From: Raoultibacter massiliensis
Lineage (GTDB): Bacteria; Actinomycetota; Coriobacteriia; Coriobacteriales; Eggerthellaceae
Direction: 5' to 3'
Assembly (NCBI RefSeq): GCF_900199545.1
Contig: NZ_LT962671.1
Span: forward strand, 1,886,340 to 1,950,339
Length of the DNA: 64,000 nt
The notes under the pieces are model-generated. The model was not told the origin of the DNA and did not search any database. It saw nothing but the letters and a program-made list of their open reading frames with translations. Positions 35,236 to 44,100 of the stretch are shown in pieces. Position 1 is the stretch's first letter; each line of letters begins with the position of its first letter. A program made the position numbers and the translations under genes.

Positions 35236-35661
35236 CTACCGCGCCGCCGGCTCGAAAGGGTTAACTGCTTCGATTCCTAGATAGTCGAAATCTTTTATGT
35301 TGCGCGTAGCAAGCACTGCGCTGTTACGCTGGCATATGGCGGCAATCATGAGATCTTCCATGGTAGGTGTTCGCCCACTGGCAAGAGCCAGCTCATGGAG
35401 GCGGGCGCACAGATAGCCACTGAACGCGTCGAACGAGAATGTTTTATCGGAGCAGTCGAGCGCTATGGCGCCTATCGTTTCCTCCAAACGTCGTCTTCGC
35501 TTTCCTTCCGGAAGTCGGAGCATGCCGAAGTACAGCTCTTTTATCGTAACCGAAGTAAGATAAACATCACCTTCATGATCGAAAAACCAATCAACGACTT
35601 CAACGGAGGGTTCTTTCTTCATGAGTTCGGACACTACATTGGTGTCGGCGACATACTTCAT
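35236..35661 (-). CDS. PIN-domain toxin (VapC/FitB-like)
   Basis: 141 residues starting MKYVADTNVVSELMKK. PIN-domain acidic residues are seen in ADTNVVSE, VTIKELYFG, RTPTMEDLMIAA and LATRNIKDFD. It should be a metal-dependent RNase. The ATG overlaps the antitoxin stop by four bases (ATGA). Confidence 0.9.
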   Translation of the reverse strand: MKYVADTNVVSELMKKEPSVEVVDWFFDHEGDVYLTSVTIKELYFGMLRLPEGKRRRRLEETIGAIALDCSDKTFSFDAFSGYLCARLHELALASGRTPTMEDLMIAAICQRNSAVLATRNIKDFDYLGIEAVNPFEPAAR

Positions 35662-35900
35662 AGCCAGCCTTCGGTATCGAGAACGCGAGCAGAATGGCGC
35701 GCGGGAACCTCTATTTCGATGCCGTCGGACAACGCAGCGGCATTGCGCAACAGAGAAACCCAATCGCAAGTATCTTCGTCCAAGGCAGACTCGATAATGG
35801 CTCGCGCCTCTGCTTGCTGCGACCGGCCGTTTCGAGCCGCGCGGGCGACAAGAGCACGTTTCGTCTCGTAATCGATATTCCGAATAAGCAAATCGGACAT
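35658..35900 (-). CDS. FitA-like ribbon-helix-helix antitoxin
   Basis: 80 residues: MSDLLIRNIDYETKRALVARAARNGRSQQAEARAII is the FitA/Arc-type DNA-binding region, followed by an acidic tail that would block the PIN toxin. ATG 35900 has AAGGAGGAG upstream. It is the first gene of the pair and lies downstream of a palindromic operator. Confidence 0.9.
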   Translation of the reverse strand: MSDLLIRNIDYETKRALVARAARNGRSQQAEARAIIESALDEDTCDWVSLLRNAAALSDGIEIEVPARHSARVLDTEGWL

Positions 35901-35925
35901 AGCTCCTCCTTGTGTCATGAGAAGA

Positions 35926-35954
35926 ATGATATCAACGATATCAGCAGTTAGCAA
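35926..35954 (-). promoter_or_regulatory. Promoter and palindromic operator of the FitAB-like pair
   Basis: Minus strand: -35 TTGCTA (35954-35949), -10 TATCAT (35931-35926), 17-bp spacer. The perfect palindrome TGATATC-AAC-GATATCA (35927-35943) covers the -10 and half the spacer, the expected place for repression by the antitoxin complex. Bases 35955-36212 hold no supported gene. Confidence 0.7.
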
Positions 35955-36212
35955 GCTTTAAAAGCGGTCCTCTACATACCAATGAGCACAACGTTGTCGA
36001 GTGAGTTTTGGCGCGACCGAACAACGTTCCCGTTACCCATAGCCTTTCCCACCCGCTCCCAGCCGGTTTCGTGCAGCACAAACCGCCGAACCCGTCCGCA
36101 TCGATTCATGCAGCTCTTCCGCAATAGGGGGCCAGACACTCGACGGGCAAGTCAACCTGTGGCAGAATCGGCTGTTGGACCCATAGACCCGAACAAGAGA
36201 AGGATGCACGTC

Positions 36213-36878
36213 ATGCAACTGCCAGGACTCGTTACCGTTGAACCCGATCAAATCGAAACCATCGAAAAGCTCGCTTGCATGATGGGGAAAAGCTTCATGG
36301 AAGAACTCTGGACCGAAGCATGGCTCGAAGCGCTTGACGAAATCGGCACGACCGCCGATCGCAAGCTCGAGATATCGCGCGCCATCATGAAGTACGACTT
36401 CATCGTGGGAACCCCCTTCGAATGCTGCTACATGCTGCCCGACATGGCTGCAGGAACAGGCGCTTACCTTTCAAGCGATCTCAAGGGCAACATCTGGAGC
36501 GATCTCGAAGACCAGGCAACCGAGATGATGGCAGAAGCGGTACTGACCGAAGAAGAAAAAACGGCGCTCTACAAGCGCGCCGTGGAAATGGAGCCGATCT
36601 CCAACTTCAAATGGATGATCCCGGAAACCGAAGGAAAGGATTTCATCCACTTCTTTTCCGTCGGAGTCAACCCCGACATGCGCGGATCGGGCGCATTCCG
36701 CAGGCTCGTCACCCCGTTTCTCGATTACGCCGACCAGCACGGACTCAACTGCTACCTCGAATGCTACACCGATCGCCTCGAATCGCTGTACGGGCACTTC
36801 GGGTTCGAAACCGTGCATCGCTTCACCGATCCCAAATTCGACGTGTACGAGCGCGCCATGGTTCGCACGCCGCGTTAA
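36213..36878 (+). CDS. GNAT-family N-acetyltransferase
   Basis: 221 residues from ATG 36213 (AGAAGG nine bases upstream). The acetyl-CoA site is HFFSVGVNPDMRGSGAFRRLVTPFLDYADQHG, and the C-terminal CYLECYTDRLESLYGHFGFETVHRF completes the fold. The N-terminal half is helical and not typical. The substrate is unknown; the neighbouring MerR and MFS genes suggest drug or metabolite detoxification. The next gene starts 53 bases later on the same strand. Confidence 0.85.
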   Translation: MQLPGLVTVEPDQIETIEKLACMMGKSFMEELWTEAWLEALDEIGTTADRKLEISRAIMKYDFIVGTPFECCYMLPDMAAGTGAYLSSDLKGNIWSDLEDQATEMMAEAVLTEEEKTALYKRAVEMEPISNFKWMIPETEGKDFIHFFSVGVNPDMRGSGAFRRLVTPFLDYADQHGLNCYLECYTDRLESLYGHFGFETVHRFTDPKFDVYERAMVRTPR

Positions 36879-36931
36879 GAAAAGAATTCGCACGCGCTGC
36901 ACCGCATGCGAGAACTGCAAAGGAGGCCGAT

Positions 36932-37732
36932 TTGAAAAGCGGGGAGCTCGCACAACTCGCCGGCGTAACGGTGCGAACGCTGCGCCACTACCGTACGATC
37001 GGCCTCCTTCCCGAACCGAAGCGGGGAGACAACGGGTATTGCAACTATTCGATCGACGATCTTGTCCGGCTCCTGCGAATCAAGCATCTTGCCTCGCTCG
37101 GCTTCTCGCTCGAAGACATCGGGGGCATGCTCGAAACCCTCGATTCCGACGATCGCTCGAAAGCTGCCGACCTGCTCGAATCACTCGACCGCGAACTCGT
37201 CGGACAGATCGAGCTTTTGGAGCGGAAACGCAGAACGCTCGCCATGATCAGATCCCATGAACTCGATGCCGACGTCCCAGTGAGGCTCGCCTCGATCATC
37301 AGCACGCTCAAAGATCACGGGCTGCCCGACGATATGATGAGAAGCGAACGCACCGTCATGCTGCTAGCCGGCGCAATGCTCAGCGAATCGGATCTCGACG
37401 AGACCGAGGCGGTGTACCAGGCGATCATCGAGCGGGGCCTTGTCGACGACTACATCAAGATAAACGACTGGATCATCGACCTGCCCGAAGATGCCGACGA
37501 GGCGCAGAAATCTGCCGTCATCGACAGGGTCATCGGCGTCATCGACAGGGTCATGGATTGCTTCGACACATCGAATTGGGAGGCTGACCCCACCGAAGAG
37601 GAACTGCGTGCCGAAGCGATATTCAAACAGTACCAGGAGCAGGCGCTTACCCCCGCTCAAAAAGACGTATGCGATCGCGTCATCGACATAATCCAGAAGC
37701 GCGTAACGGGAAAGTCGATGCGATCGGAATAG
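36932..37732 (+). CDS. MerR-family regulator, TTG start
   Basis: 266 residues. I choose TTG 36932 because AAAGGAGG lies five bases upstream and the protein then begins KSGELAQLAGVTVRTLRHYRTIGLLPEP, exactly at the MerR domain. The domain continues to about residue 72, then a coiled coil (DRELVGQIELLERKRRTLAMI) and a helical effector domain resembling TipAS-like all-helical ligand domains. The promoter just downstream has the MerR 19-bp spacer, so it probably activates the MFS exporter gene. Confidence 0.9.
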   Translation: MKSGELAQLAGVTVRTLRHYRTIGLLPEPKRGDNGYCNYSIDDLVRLLRIKHLASLGFSLEDIGGMLETLDSDDRSKAADLLESLDRELVGQIELLERKRRTLAMIRSHELDADVPVRLASIISTLKDHGLPDDMMRSERTVMLLAGAMLSESDLDETEAVYQAIIERGLVDDYIKINDWIIDLPEDADEAQKSAVIDRVIGVIDRVMDCFDTSNWEADPTEEELRAEAIFKQYQEQALTPAQKDVCDRVIDIIQKRVTGKSMRSE

Positions 37733-37803
37733 CGGGAACCCGGATAAGCAGTCCGAGTGCCGCTGCATCGTTTCGCAATTCTCCACTATTTCCAAGACTT
37801 CCC

Positions 37804-37834
37804 TTGACTCGGACGCAACGTCTGGGTTTTTACT
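37804..37834 (+). promoter_or_regulatory. MerR-type promoter of the MFS gene
   Basis: TTGACT (37804-37809) and TTTACT (37829-37834) with a 19-bp spacer. The spacer and edges form the dyad ACTCGGACG-CAA-CGTCTGGGT (37808-37827 region), matching at seven of nine positions. It lies 26 bases before the MFS start and 72 bases after the MerR gene. Confidence 0.7.
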
Positions 37835-37859
37835 CCTTTCTGAGAAGAAAGGAAACACT

Positions 37860-39215
37860 ATGTCCGGAAAGTCCACCACCATACGCTTCCTCATCGCCAG
37901 CGCCCTCTCGCTGCTCGGCAATTCCGTTGCCGGCATCGCGCTGCCGCTGATACTGCTTGCCACCACAGGGGATCCGCTTGCAGCAGGCACGCTCGCCCTC
38001 GCATGCGCCGTGCCGCAGGTGCTCGCAGGCGTGCTCGGGGGAGCCGTGCTCGACAGGCTCAACCGCCGCAACGTCTCCATCGTCTCCGATATCGTTTCGG
38101 CGCTCTGCGTAGCGGCACTCCCCCTCATCGACATGACGGTGGGGCTCAGCTTCGGCTGGTTCGTACTGTTCGGCATCCTCGGAGCCGTAGGCGACATCCC
38201 CGGCATGACGGCCCGCGATGCGATGCTGCCCACCGTCGTCGAACGTGACGGCGTGGATCTCCAGCGGTTCCTTGGGCTCACGCAGTCGCTCGATTCCATT
38301 GTAACCATCGTGGGACCAGCGCTTGCCGCCCTGCTCATGGGCGTTATCGGCTCGGTTCCCTGTCTATGGATCACCGCAGCGCTCTCACTGTGCGCATCCC
38401 TTACGACCATGACGCTTCCCCGTTCAGTCGGAGCCGTCGATTCGAACGCGGATCCAGCGAATCAAGACGCCCTTTCAGCCTCGCAGGTTTCCGTTGCCGA
38501 AACGCACGATCGTTCGACGACCGCCTTCGATGCGGGCTCGCTTGCGAAGGCCGCCTGGACTTCGGCTATGGAAGGTGCCCGCGTTCTGTTCAAGGGCGAT
38601 CCCGTTTTGCGCGCTGCAACGCTCATGACCTTCGGCATCGTCATGGTCATGGGAAGCTACCAGGGGCTCGTGCTGCCGGTGTTCTTCACCCAAGCGAATT
38701 CGCCCGAACTTCTCGGCTACACGCTTTCCGTCATGTCGGTGGGACTGCTCGTCGGATCTCTCGTCTACGCTGCGCTTACCCAGAAACTGAGCCGAAGGAC
38801 ATGGTACGTCCTCTCGCTGTCCGGCATGGCCATAGGCGTCATCATAATGGGATCGCTGCCGAGCTACCCGATCATGCTTGCGGGAGCATTCACGCTCGGA
38901 TTCGCCGCAGGACCGGCATCGGCTTTGCTCGGATTCTTCATGTTCGACAGGATCCCCGAAAACCGTCGGGGAAGCGCGCTCGGCACGCAGAACTCGCTCT
39001 TGCTCATCGCCGCACCCGTCGCCCTCTTCGCAACCTCGGCACTCGTTTCGGGGATAGGCCTTGAAGTTGCCTCGTGGGCGCTCGTCACCGCATGGCTCGT
39101 CATCACCGCATGCGCCCTGCTTGCCCGGAGCATGAGGAACCTGAACGACAAACAAGCCGATCCGCATTCGATCGATGCGAGGGAAAGGGAAGGATATGCC
39201 CGACATCAGGAATAG
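37860..39215 (+). CDS. MFS transporter
   Basis: 451 residues, about 12 hydrophobic segments. The loop GGAVLDRLNRRNVSIVSDIVSA between helices 2 and 3 is the MFS signature A of the enterobactin/macrolide-exporter (MFS_3-like) type. A long hydrophilic central loop (residues 185-225) separates two six-helix halves. Efflux of a toxic compound is the best guess given the MerR-controlled promoter. AGAAAGG precedes the ATG. Confidence 0.92.
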   Translation: MSGKSTTIRFLIASALSLLGNSVAGIALPLILLATTGDPLAAGTLALACAVPQVLAGVLGGAVLDRLNRRNVSIVSDIVSALCVAALPLIDMTVGLSFGWFVLFGILGAVGDIPGMTARDAMLPTVVERDGVDLQRFLGLTQSLDSIVTIVGPALAALLMGVIGSVPCLWITAALSLCASLTTMTLPRSVGAVDSNADPANQDALSASQVSVAETHDRSTTAFDAGSLAKAAWTSAMEGARVLFKGDPVLRAATLMTFGIVMVMGSYQGLVLPVFFTQANSPELLGYTLSVMSVGLLVGSLVYAALTQKLSRRTWYVLSLSGMAIGVIIMGSLPSYPIMLAGAFTLGFAAGPASALLGFFMFDRIPENRRGSALGTQNSLLLIAAPVALFATSALVSGIGLEVASWALVTAWLVITACALLARSMRNLNDKQADPHSIDAREREGYARHQE

Positions 39216-39630
39216 CGCTCCCAATGCAATCGCCCTTGCATGCCTGGCTCTTCTCTACTTGTTCGGCGCAGCGGCAATCGCCCTCGCCCCGAACGCAACC
39301 GCCCGAGCCGCTCTGGCCGACTGCCGAGCATCCATCCTCAACCCCATAGCCGTTAAGAACGACGTCGTGCAGATTCGTTCGGGCATGCGCTTTTCCGCCG
39401 ACGTACCGCTTGATGCCGTTGCGGCTTTCGTCGAGAGAGCTCCCGAAACTGACAAGGCGAAGCTCATCGACCTCGGCATGATGGGAAATCCCAGCGGGTG
39501 GCTCGTATTCGCGAAACCCGTCAGAATCGAAACCTTCTTCGGAACCGAGAAAACCGTTGAGGCGATCGGGATTGCCGTCGACGACAAAGCCCGGTTTTCA
39601 CATCTGATAGGAAGAGCCGCATCGAAATGA
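39196..39630 (+). CDS. Small membrane-anchored protein of unknown function
   Basis: 144 residues. ATG 39196 has GGGAAGG just upstream and lies inside the end of the MFS gene (20-base overlap), so it is part of the same transcript. One N-terminal membrane helix (AIALACLALLYLFGAAAIAL) is followed by an external domain of about 110 residues (VQIRSGMRFSADVPLDAVAAF, GWLVFAKPVRIETFFGTEKT). I recognise no family. Confidence 0.65.
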   Translation: MPDIRNSAPNAIALACLALLYLFGAAAIALAPNATARAALADCRASILNPIAVKNDVVQIRSGMRFSADVPLDAVAAFVERAPETDKAKLIDLGMMGNPSGWLVFAKPVRIETFFGTEKTVEAIGIAVDDKARFSHLIGRAASK

Positions 39631-39694
39631 GCGGCCGGGAATCACCAAACCAGCAAGGCTCCCATCAGCTTTTTTGCATCTTTCACATCGCTTT

Positions 39695-39711
39695 TCACAT
39701 CACCTATGTGA
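39695..39711. promoter_or_regulatory. Dyad TCACAT-N5-ATGTGA upstream of the second flavoprotein
   Basis: Perfect 6-bp arms at 39695-39700 and 39706-39711, preceded by another TTTCACATC at 39681-39689. It lies 80 bases upstream of the flavoprotein ATG and is a candidate site for a dimeric activator, such as the nearby LuxR-type protein. Confidence 0.4.
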
Positions 39712-39790
39712 TCTCAAAGACCTCCCTCGATCCTATAGTTTCGACCATCGCATCACCAAAGCGACGTCATCGATTCAATTGGAGGGAATC

Positions 39791-41341
39791 ATGGAGACAA
39801 GCGTCACGAGAAGAAACTTTTTGGCTGGAGCGGGAATCGCAGCGGCGGGGTTGGCGGCGTTCGGAATCACAGGATGCTCGCCCAACGGCAACGAACCTGC
39901 GGCCGATTCGGGAACGTGGGACCACGAAGCCGACGTCCTCATCATAGGAGCCGGCGGTGCGGGTCTTGCTGCAGCCGTAGTCGCAGCCAAGGGAGGAGCA
40001 CAGGTTACCGTGCTCGAAGCGGCAGCTATGGCGGGCGGCAACACTGCCAACTCTTCGGGTGTCATCCAGGCAGCGGGTACCGACGAGCAGAAAGAGTTCG
40101 CCGGCGTCAGCGACGACACGCCCGAAAAACACGCCGAGTACTATCTGCAATGCGGCGAAGGGCAGCTTGACGAAGAACTCGTCCGCTACGCATGCGAACA
40201 GGCGCCTTCCTGCATCGAATTCATGAAGGAACTCGGCATCAAATACGAAGTGGTCTACGGCAACGGCACTGTTCCCAACGTCGACCCCGAAGTCATCAAA
40301 CCCCGCATCCATCTTGCGGGAACCGATGAGAACGACCTCATGTACGGTCAGGCCCATGTAGCGGCGCTTCTCAAAGCAGCCGAAGACGCGGGAGTCGAAT
40401 TCGTGTACAACACCGCGGGAAAGCAGCTCGTGCAGAACGCTGACGGAGTCGTCACCGGCGTCGTAGCCGACGACAAAAAGCGCTACCGCGGCAAGAAAGC
40501 CGTCATCTTGGCAACGTGCAGCTACGATCGCAGCGAAGAGTTCGCCAAAGCATTCAATTACCACATGGTGCAGGCTCTCGAAGACGGTCGCTCCCTCACC
40601 GTTGCCACCAACACCGGCGACGGCCTGCGCATGGGCATGGCGGTCGGTGCGGCGCTCGACGGCATGGGCGGATTCATCGGGCTGCCCGGGAACATCGGGG
40701 GCACGCCTACCCTTCCCGGCGTTCCCGAAGTTCCCGGCATCATCGTCAACAAGTACGGCCGTCGCTTCGTGAGCGAGTCTGATCACTACGCGTGGGTGCT
40801 CCGTGCAGTGTTTGCCCAGGAAGACCATATTGCTTGGGGTATCTTCGATTCGAAGGCGGCTGCGCTTACCGGCGCCGTCGTAGGCGGAGTCAGCCCCATG
40901 AGCGACGACTTCTCCAAAGAGATCGCCGACGGTTCGGTGCTCGTGGCCGACACCATCGAAGCGCTCGCCGAGCAGATCGGCGTACCGGCCGCCAACCTTC
41001 AGGCGGCGCTCGATACCTGGAACGCCGATATGTCAACCGAAGAAAAAACCGATAGCCAGTTCCCAACCCGCGCATGCGGCCTTGAAACCATCGATACGCC
41101 GCCCTACTACGCAACCCGCACCTACGATTACAACCTTGGCGCGCTCGGGGGGCTGAAAATCAACACAAGCGCACAGGTTATCGATACGAACGGCGAAGTC
41201 ATCCCCCACCTGTACGCCGCAGGACAGGTTGCAGGAGGATTCATGGGATCGTATTATCCCGGAACCGGCACGGGCATCCTCGCCACGCTCGCCTTCGGCC
41301 GCAGCGCAAGCGAAAACGCCTTGGCCGAAGAGGAGGCATAG
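39791..41341 (+). CDS. Tat-exported lipoprotein flavoprotein oxidoreductase (FAD only)
   Basis: 516 residues from ATG 39791 (GGAGGG upstream). VTRRNFLAGAG is a twin-arginine motif and GITGC a lipobox, so the mature protein is probably lipid-anchored outside. The FAD domain begins LIIGAGGAGLAAAVVAAKGG. It lacks an FMN-binding domain and lacks the HxTxGG and NRMGGN motifs of fumarate-type enzymes; the C-terminus instead reads SYYPGTGTGILATLAFGR, closer to ketosteroid-dehydrogenase-like proteins. The acceptor is unknown. A LuxR-type regulator is convergent downstream. Confidence 0.9.
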   Translation: METSVTRRNFLAGAGIAAAGLAAFGITGCSPNGNEPAADSGTWDHEADVLIIGAGGAGLAAAVVAAKGGAQVTVLEAAAMAGGNTANSSGVIQAAGTDEQKEFAGVSDDTPEKHAEYYLQCGEGQLDEELVRYACEQAPSCIEFMKELGIKYEVVYGNGTVPNVDPEVIKPRIHLAGTDENDLMYGQAHVAALLKAAEDAGVEFVYNTAGKQLVQNADGVVTGVVADDKKRYRGKKAVILATCSYDRSEEFAKAFNYHMVQALEDGRSLTVATNTGDGLRMGMAVGAALDGMGGFIGLPGNIGGTPTLPGVPEVPGIIVNKYGRRFVSESDHYAWVLRAVFAQEDHIAWGIFDSKAAALTGAVVGGVSPMSDDFSKEIADGSVLVADTIEALAEQIGVPAANLQAALDTWNADMSTEEKTDSQFPTRACGLETIDTPPYYATRTYDYNLGALGGLKINTSAQVIDTNGEVIPHLYAAGQVAGGFMGSYYPGTGTGILATLAFGRSASENALAEEEA

Positions 41342-41398
41342 GCCCCGATAGTCGCACGGAAGATCCCCGCGACAAGCCCCAAAACGCCCGAAATCGAA

Positions 41399-41431
41399 GA
41401 TAGGCGGAGACCTTTGAAGTCTCCGCCTATC
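41399..41431. terminator. Hairpin between convergent flavoprotein and LuxR genes
   Basis: Perfect 13-bp stem GATAGGCGGAGAC (41399-41411) with 41419-41431 and a 7-nt loop. It can terminate in both directions, though no U tract follows. Confidence 0.7.
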
Positions 41432-41535
41432 AGCATTCAAACGAAAACGTCCACCTCGCCGTCCGCATCATCCGAAAACCAAACCACTTGCGGGAATCGA
41501 CCAGACGATCGGGCCAACGCACTCCGCACGCCGGG

Positions 41536-43026
41536 CTATCGACTCTCGTGCTTCCCTTCAAGCAGATCGATCAGCTCCTGCTGGGAATGCACGCCGAGCT
41601 TGCGGTAGACGTTTTTCATATGCGTGCGCGTTGTATTATCCGAGATGAACAAGGTTTTCGAAATGTACACCCTGTTGCGTCCCCTAGCAAGCAATTCGAA
41701 CACCTCGGCCTCGCGAGCCGAAAGACGATAGCGCTTTGCCCAATCGGCGAGCTCCACTTCGCCGTTCGAAGCGACGGGATCGAGCACAGGAGCCCCCGCG
41801 CTCGCCGCCTGCCGGACATCCGCATCTTCGGTTTGCCCGGTTTGCGGTTCGCGCATACCTCCACCCGAGCGATCGAACGAGAATATTCCCGCCATAAGCA
41901 GCAAGTACACGACCACAAGCGACACCACGGCAAGCGTCGACCCCGAATCCCTGACCGCCGCAACAACCTGCATGCCGACGAACGACCCGAGAGACTCTGC
42001 CCCCACCAGCACAAACAAACCAAGGACAAACCGCTTCGACAAAGCGATGCCTCCCTGATCGCCAGCCCAAAGAGCCCATACCATGAAATAGAAGCTGTTG
42101 AAACCGATGATGCAAATAGCCTGCGCAGCTTCGCCCGCATCGGAAAACAGCGGCAGCATTACAAAGGCGATGCCGATGATCGGTATCGCAACGAAGCATA
42201 CGAGCTTGATGAGCTTGCGGGAATCGAAGAACAGTGCGGCAAGCGCGATGAAAATCGCCGAAACGAAAAACGAAACGATCGTCGCAACGTTCACCTCGGC
42301 GGCTCCCGAGGTGTACGCATCGCTCGTCAGACGCTGCATAAGCCCATACGCAAGCCCGACGACAAGTGGCAGCGCAACGATGCGAACGACCAGCGTTCTT
42401 TTCCGACTCGCTGCCCCCTGCGCATCTACCTCCAATTCAGAGCAAGCAGGATCGACCGGGCCCCTCACGGCAAGAAGCGCCACGCAAACGACTGGGAGCA
42501 GACACACGATCATCGGCTGGAGCGCATGCGGCAGGTACAAAAGGATCGAATCGAAGACCGAGGCTGCCGCCAAAGCAAGGGCCACGTTGACAAGCAGGGT
42601 CTTCGGGCCTTTTCGGGCGAATCCGATTCCCTGAAGAGCAAGGAGAGCCGCGCCGCCGATACCCGTGAGAACCACTCCGCCGATTCGAAGGCCATCGGAG
42701 GCCGATTCGGCGGGAGCGAACAGCACGAGAACGGTGCCCGCAAATAGAAGCGTGCCCGCACCGACGGCGATGGGCGCCGATCGACTGAAAACAAGGTGCG
42801 CGCCCGCATAGGCCGCAATCAGCGTCAGAGCCTCGACGGCAAGCCACAATGCACGCAGTTGCAGGAAATCGAACTGCGCCGTAAACGATCGGGCGACGAA
42901 CAGGTCGCTCCAATACAAGCCGAACATCCACGCGAGCAGCGCCGAAAACGCGAGCCATGACGCCGGCGCCTCGCGAAACTGCCTCTTTACAATGCCGAGA
43001 TATGATCGGATACCCGATCGGGTCAT
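41536..43026 (-). CDS. LuxR-family regulator with a 12-helix membrane domain
   Basis: 496 residues from ATG 43026 (GGGAGG upstream). About twelve hydrophobic segments fill residues 25-385; a short linker leads to a C-terminal LuxR helix-turn-helix (RYRLSAREAEVFELLARGRN, ISDNTTRTHMKNVYRKLGVHSQQELIDLL). Such membrane-embedded LuxR proteins are characteristic of Eggerthellaceae and are often next to flavin or molybdenum reductases. Here the neighbour is the flavoprotein at 39.8-41.3 kb. The membrane part is presumably a sensor. Confidence 0.9.
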   Translation of the reverse strand: MTRSGIRSYLGIVKRQFREAPASWLAFSALLAWMFGLYWSDLFVARSFTAQFDFLQLRALWLAVEALTLIAAYAGAHLVFSRSAPIAVGAGTLLFAGTVLVLFAPAESASDGLRIGGVVLTGIGGAALLALQGIGFARKGPKTLLVNVALALAAASVFDSILLYLPHALQPMIVCLLPVVCVALLAVRGPVDPACSELEVDAQGAASRKRTLVVRIVALPLVVGLAYGLMQRLTSDAYTSGAAEVNVATIVSFFVSAIFIALAALFFDSRKLIKLVCFVAIPIIGIAFVMLPLFSDAGEAAQAICIIGFNSFYFMVWALWAGDQGGIALSKRFVLGLFVLVGAESLGSFVGMQVVAAVRDSGSTLAVVSLVVVYLLLMAGIFSFDRSGGGMREPQTGQTEDADVRQAASAGAPVLDPVASNGEVELADWAKRYRLSAREAEVFELLARGRNRVYISKTLFISDNTTRTHMKNVYRKLGVHSQQELIDLLEGKHESR

Positions 43027-43123
43027 GCATCCTCCCACCGTTTTCCGTCAAAAGGCAATGATACCGCAATGGAAGGCGCACTGCGCGAGGCGAATCGGCG
43101 CCGATGCCCGCATACGCACGCCC

Positions 43124-43789
43124 TTACCGTGCGTATGCGGTGTCGCCGATCGTTCCCACCTCGAAAGAGATCCCATCGAACCGCAGCTTCGTCACGCTTG
43201 CATTCTCGATTTTCGGCCGCTCGTTCACCCGATCGCGGGCGTACAGGTACAAAAGCGTCTTTATCGTGAACGCATGGGTGACAACCAATACGTTGCCGCC
43301 GCCCGAAGCGCAAGCGCGCGCACCCGCTTCGGTGAAAAACGAGGTTACCCGATCCTCGATCGCGTCGAAGCGCTCCGACCGACCCGATCCATCGCGATCG
43401 GCCAGCACATCGGCGATCTCGGGCAAACGCCCGTTGAGCTCCGTCATTGGCAGATCGGCGCCAAACCCCTGAGCAAGTACGTCATGGAGCTTCGAGCCCG
43501 GTTCGCCTTCGAGATCGCCGTAGCACCACTCGCGCAGACGCCAGTCGGATCGAGGCTGAACCTCGCTCGCATTCGGCTCGAGCACCTCTGCTAGCGTGGC
43601 CACCGCCCTGCCGCTATCGCTCGAATACGCAGCGGAGAACGGCGTCGCAGCAAGTCCTGCGCCGAGCTTGCGAGCGACGGCCACCCCCTGCTCCGTCAGC
43701 GGAGAATCACACCAACCCTGCACCTTCTGCAAAACGTTGAACAGCGTTTGTCCGTGCCGAACAACGTAGAAAACCGTATCGCGCGCCAC
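43124..43789 (-). CDS. Histidine phosphatase family protein
   Basis: 221 residues. YVVRHGQTLFNVLQKVQGWCDSPLTEQG holds the catalytic RHG motif; AYSSDSGRAVATLAEV and the second His in LVVTHAFTIKTLL complete the site. It is a phosphoglycerate-mutase-like phosphatase with unknown substrate. GTG start with GAGG upstream. It follows the nitroreductase fragment by 12 bases. Confidence 0.9.
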   Translation of the reverse strand: MARDTVFYVVRHGQTLFNVLQKVQGWCDSPLTEQGVAVARKLGAGLAATPFSAAYSSDSGRAVATLAEVLEPNASEVQPRSDWRLREWCYGDLEGEPGSKLHDVLAQGFGADLPMTELNGRLPEIADVLADRDGSGRSERFDAIEDRVTSFFTEAGARACASGGGNVLVVTHAFTIKTLLYLYARDRVNERPKIENASVTKLRFDGISFEVGTIGDTAYAR

Positions 43790-43801
43790 AGAGGACCTCG
43801 A

Positions 43802-44005
43802 TTACAACGACTCGAACGAAACGAAGTCGCTAAGCGGCCTTCGCTCTTCGCCTTCGGCGACGATAAGGTAAACCGGTTGCCGATTGCAGGCCGACGGAGC
43901 AATCCGGGCGGCCTGCAGAATTGCTTCGATTTTTTCCTCTTCCACCTTCTCGTCCCGATACGCCCTCGCCGAACAGCGACGCCTTGCAAGATCGATGAAC
44001 TCCAT
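43802..44005 (-). pseudogene. N-terminal fragment of a nitroreductase-family flavoprotein
   Basis: 67 residues: MEFIDLARRRCSARAYRDEKVEEEKIEAIL and AARIAPSACNRQPVYLIV match the first third of nitroreductases (FMN-binding Arg and the P-S-x-x-N-x-Q-P loop), normally about 170-200 residues. It ends FVSFESL-stop and no continuation is seen in any frame before the next gene. AAGGAG precedes the ATG, so it may still be translated. A 3' deletion fused to the phosphatase upstream region is the simplest explanation. Confidence 0.75.
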
Positions 44006-44100
44006 GCCTGCTCCTTACGATGGGCGCGCATCACCGCGCGCGGTTTGCTCCCGTACAACCTATACCCCGAAACAGCGAAGCGGCAAGCGCGCCTCGGAAA

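Noticed and set aside
41488..42747. A 419-codon open frame on the plus strand antisense to the LuxR gene
   Set aside because: Composition is rich in Arg, His and Asp with no family pattern; it is the shadow of the GC-rich membrane domain of the true minus-strand gene.
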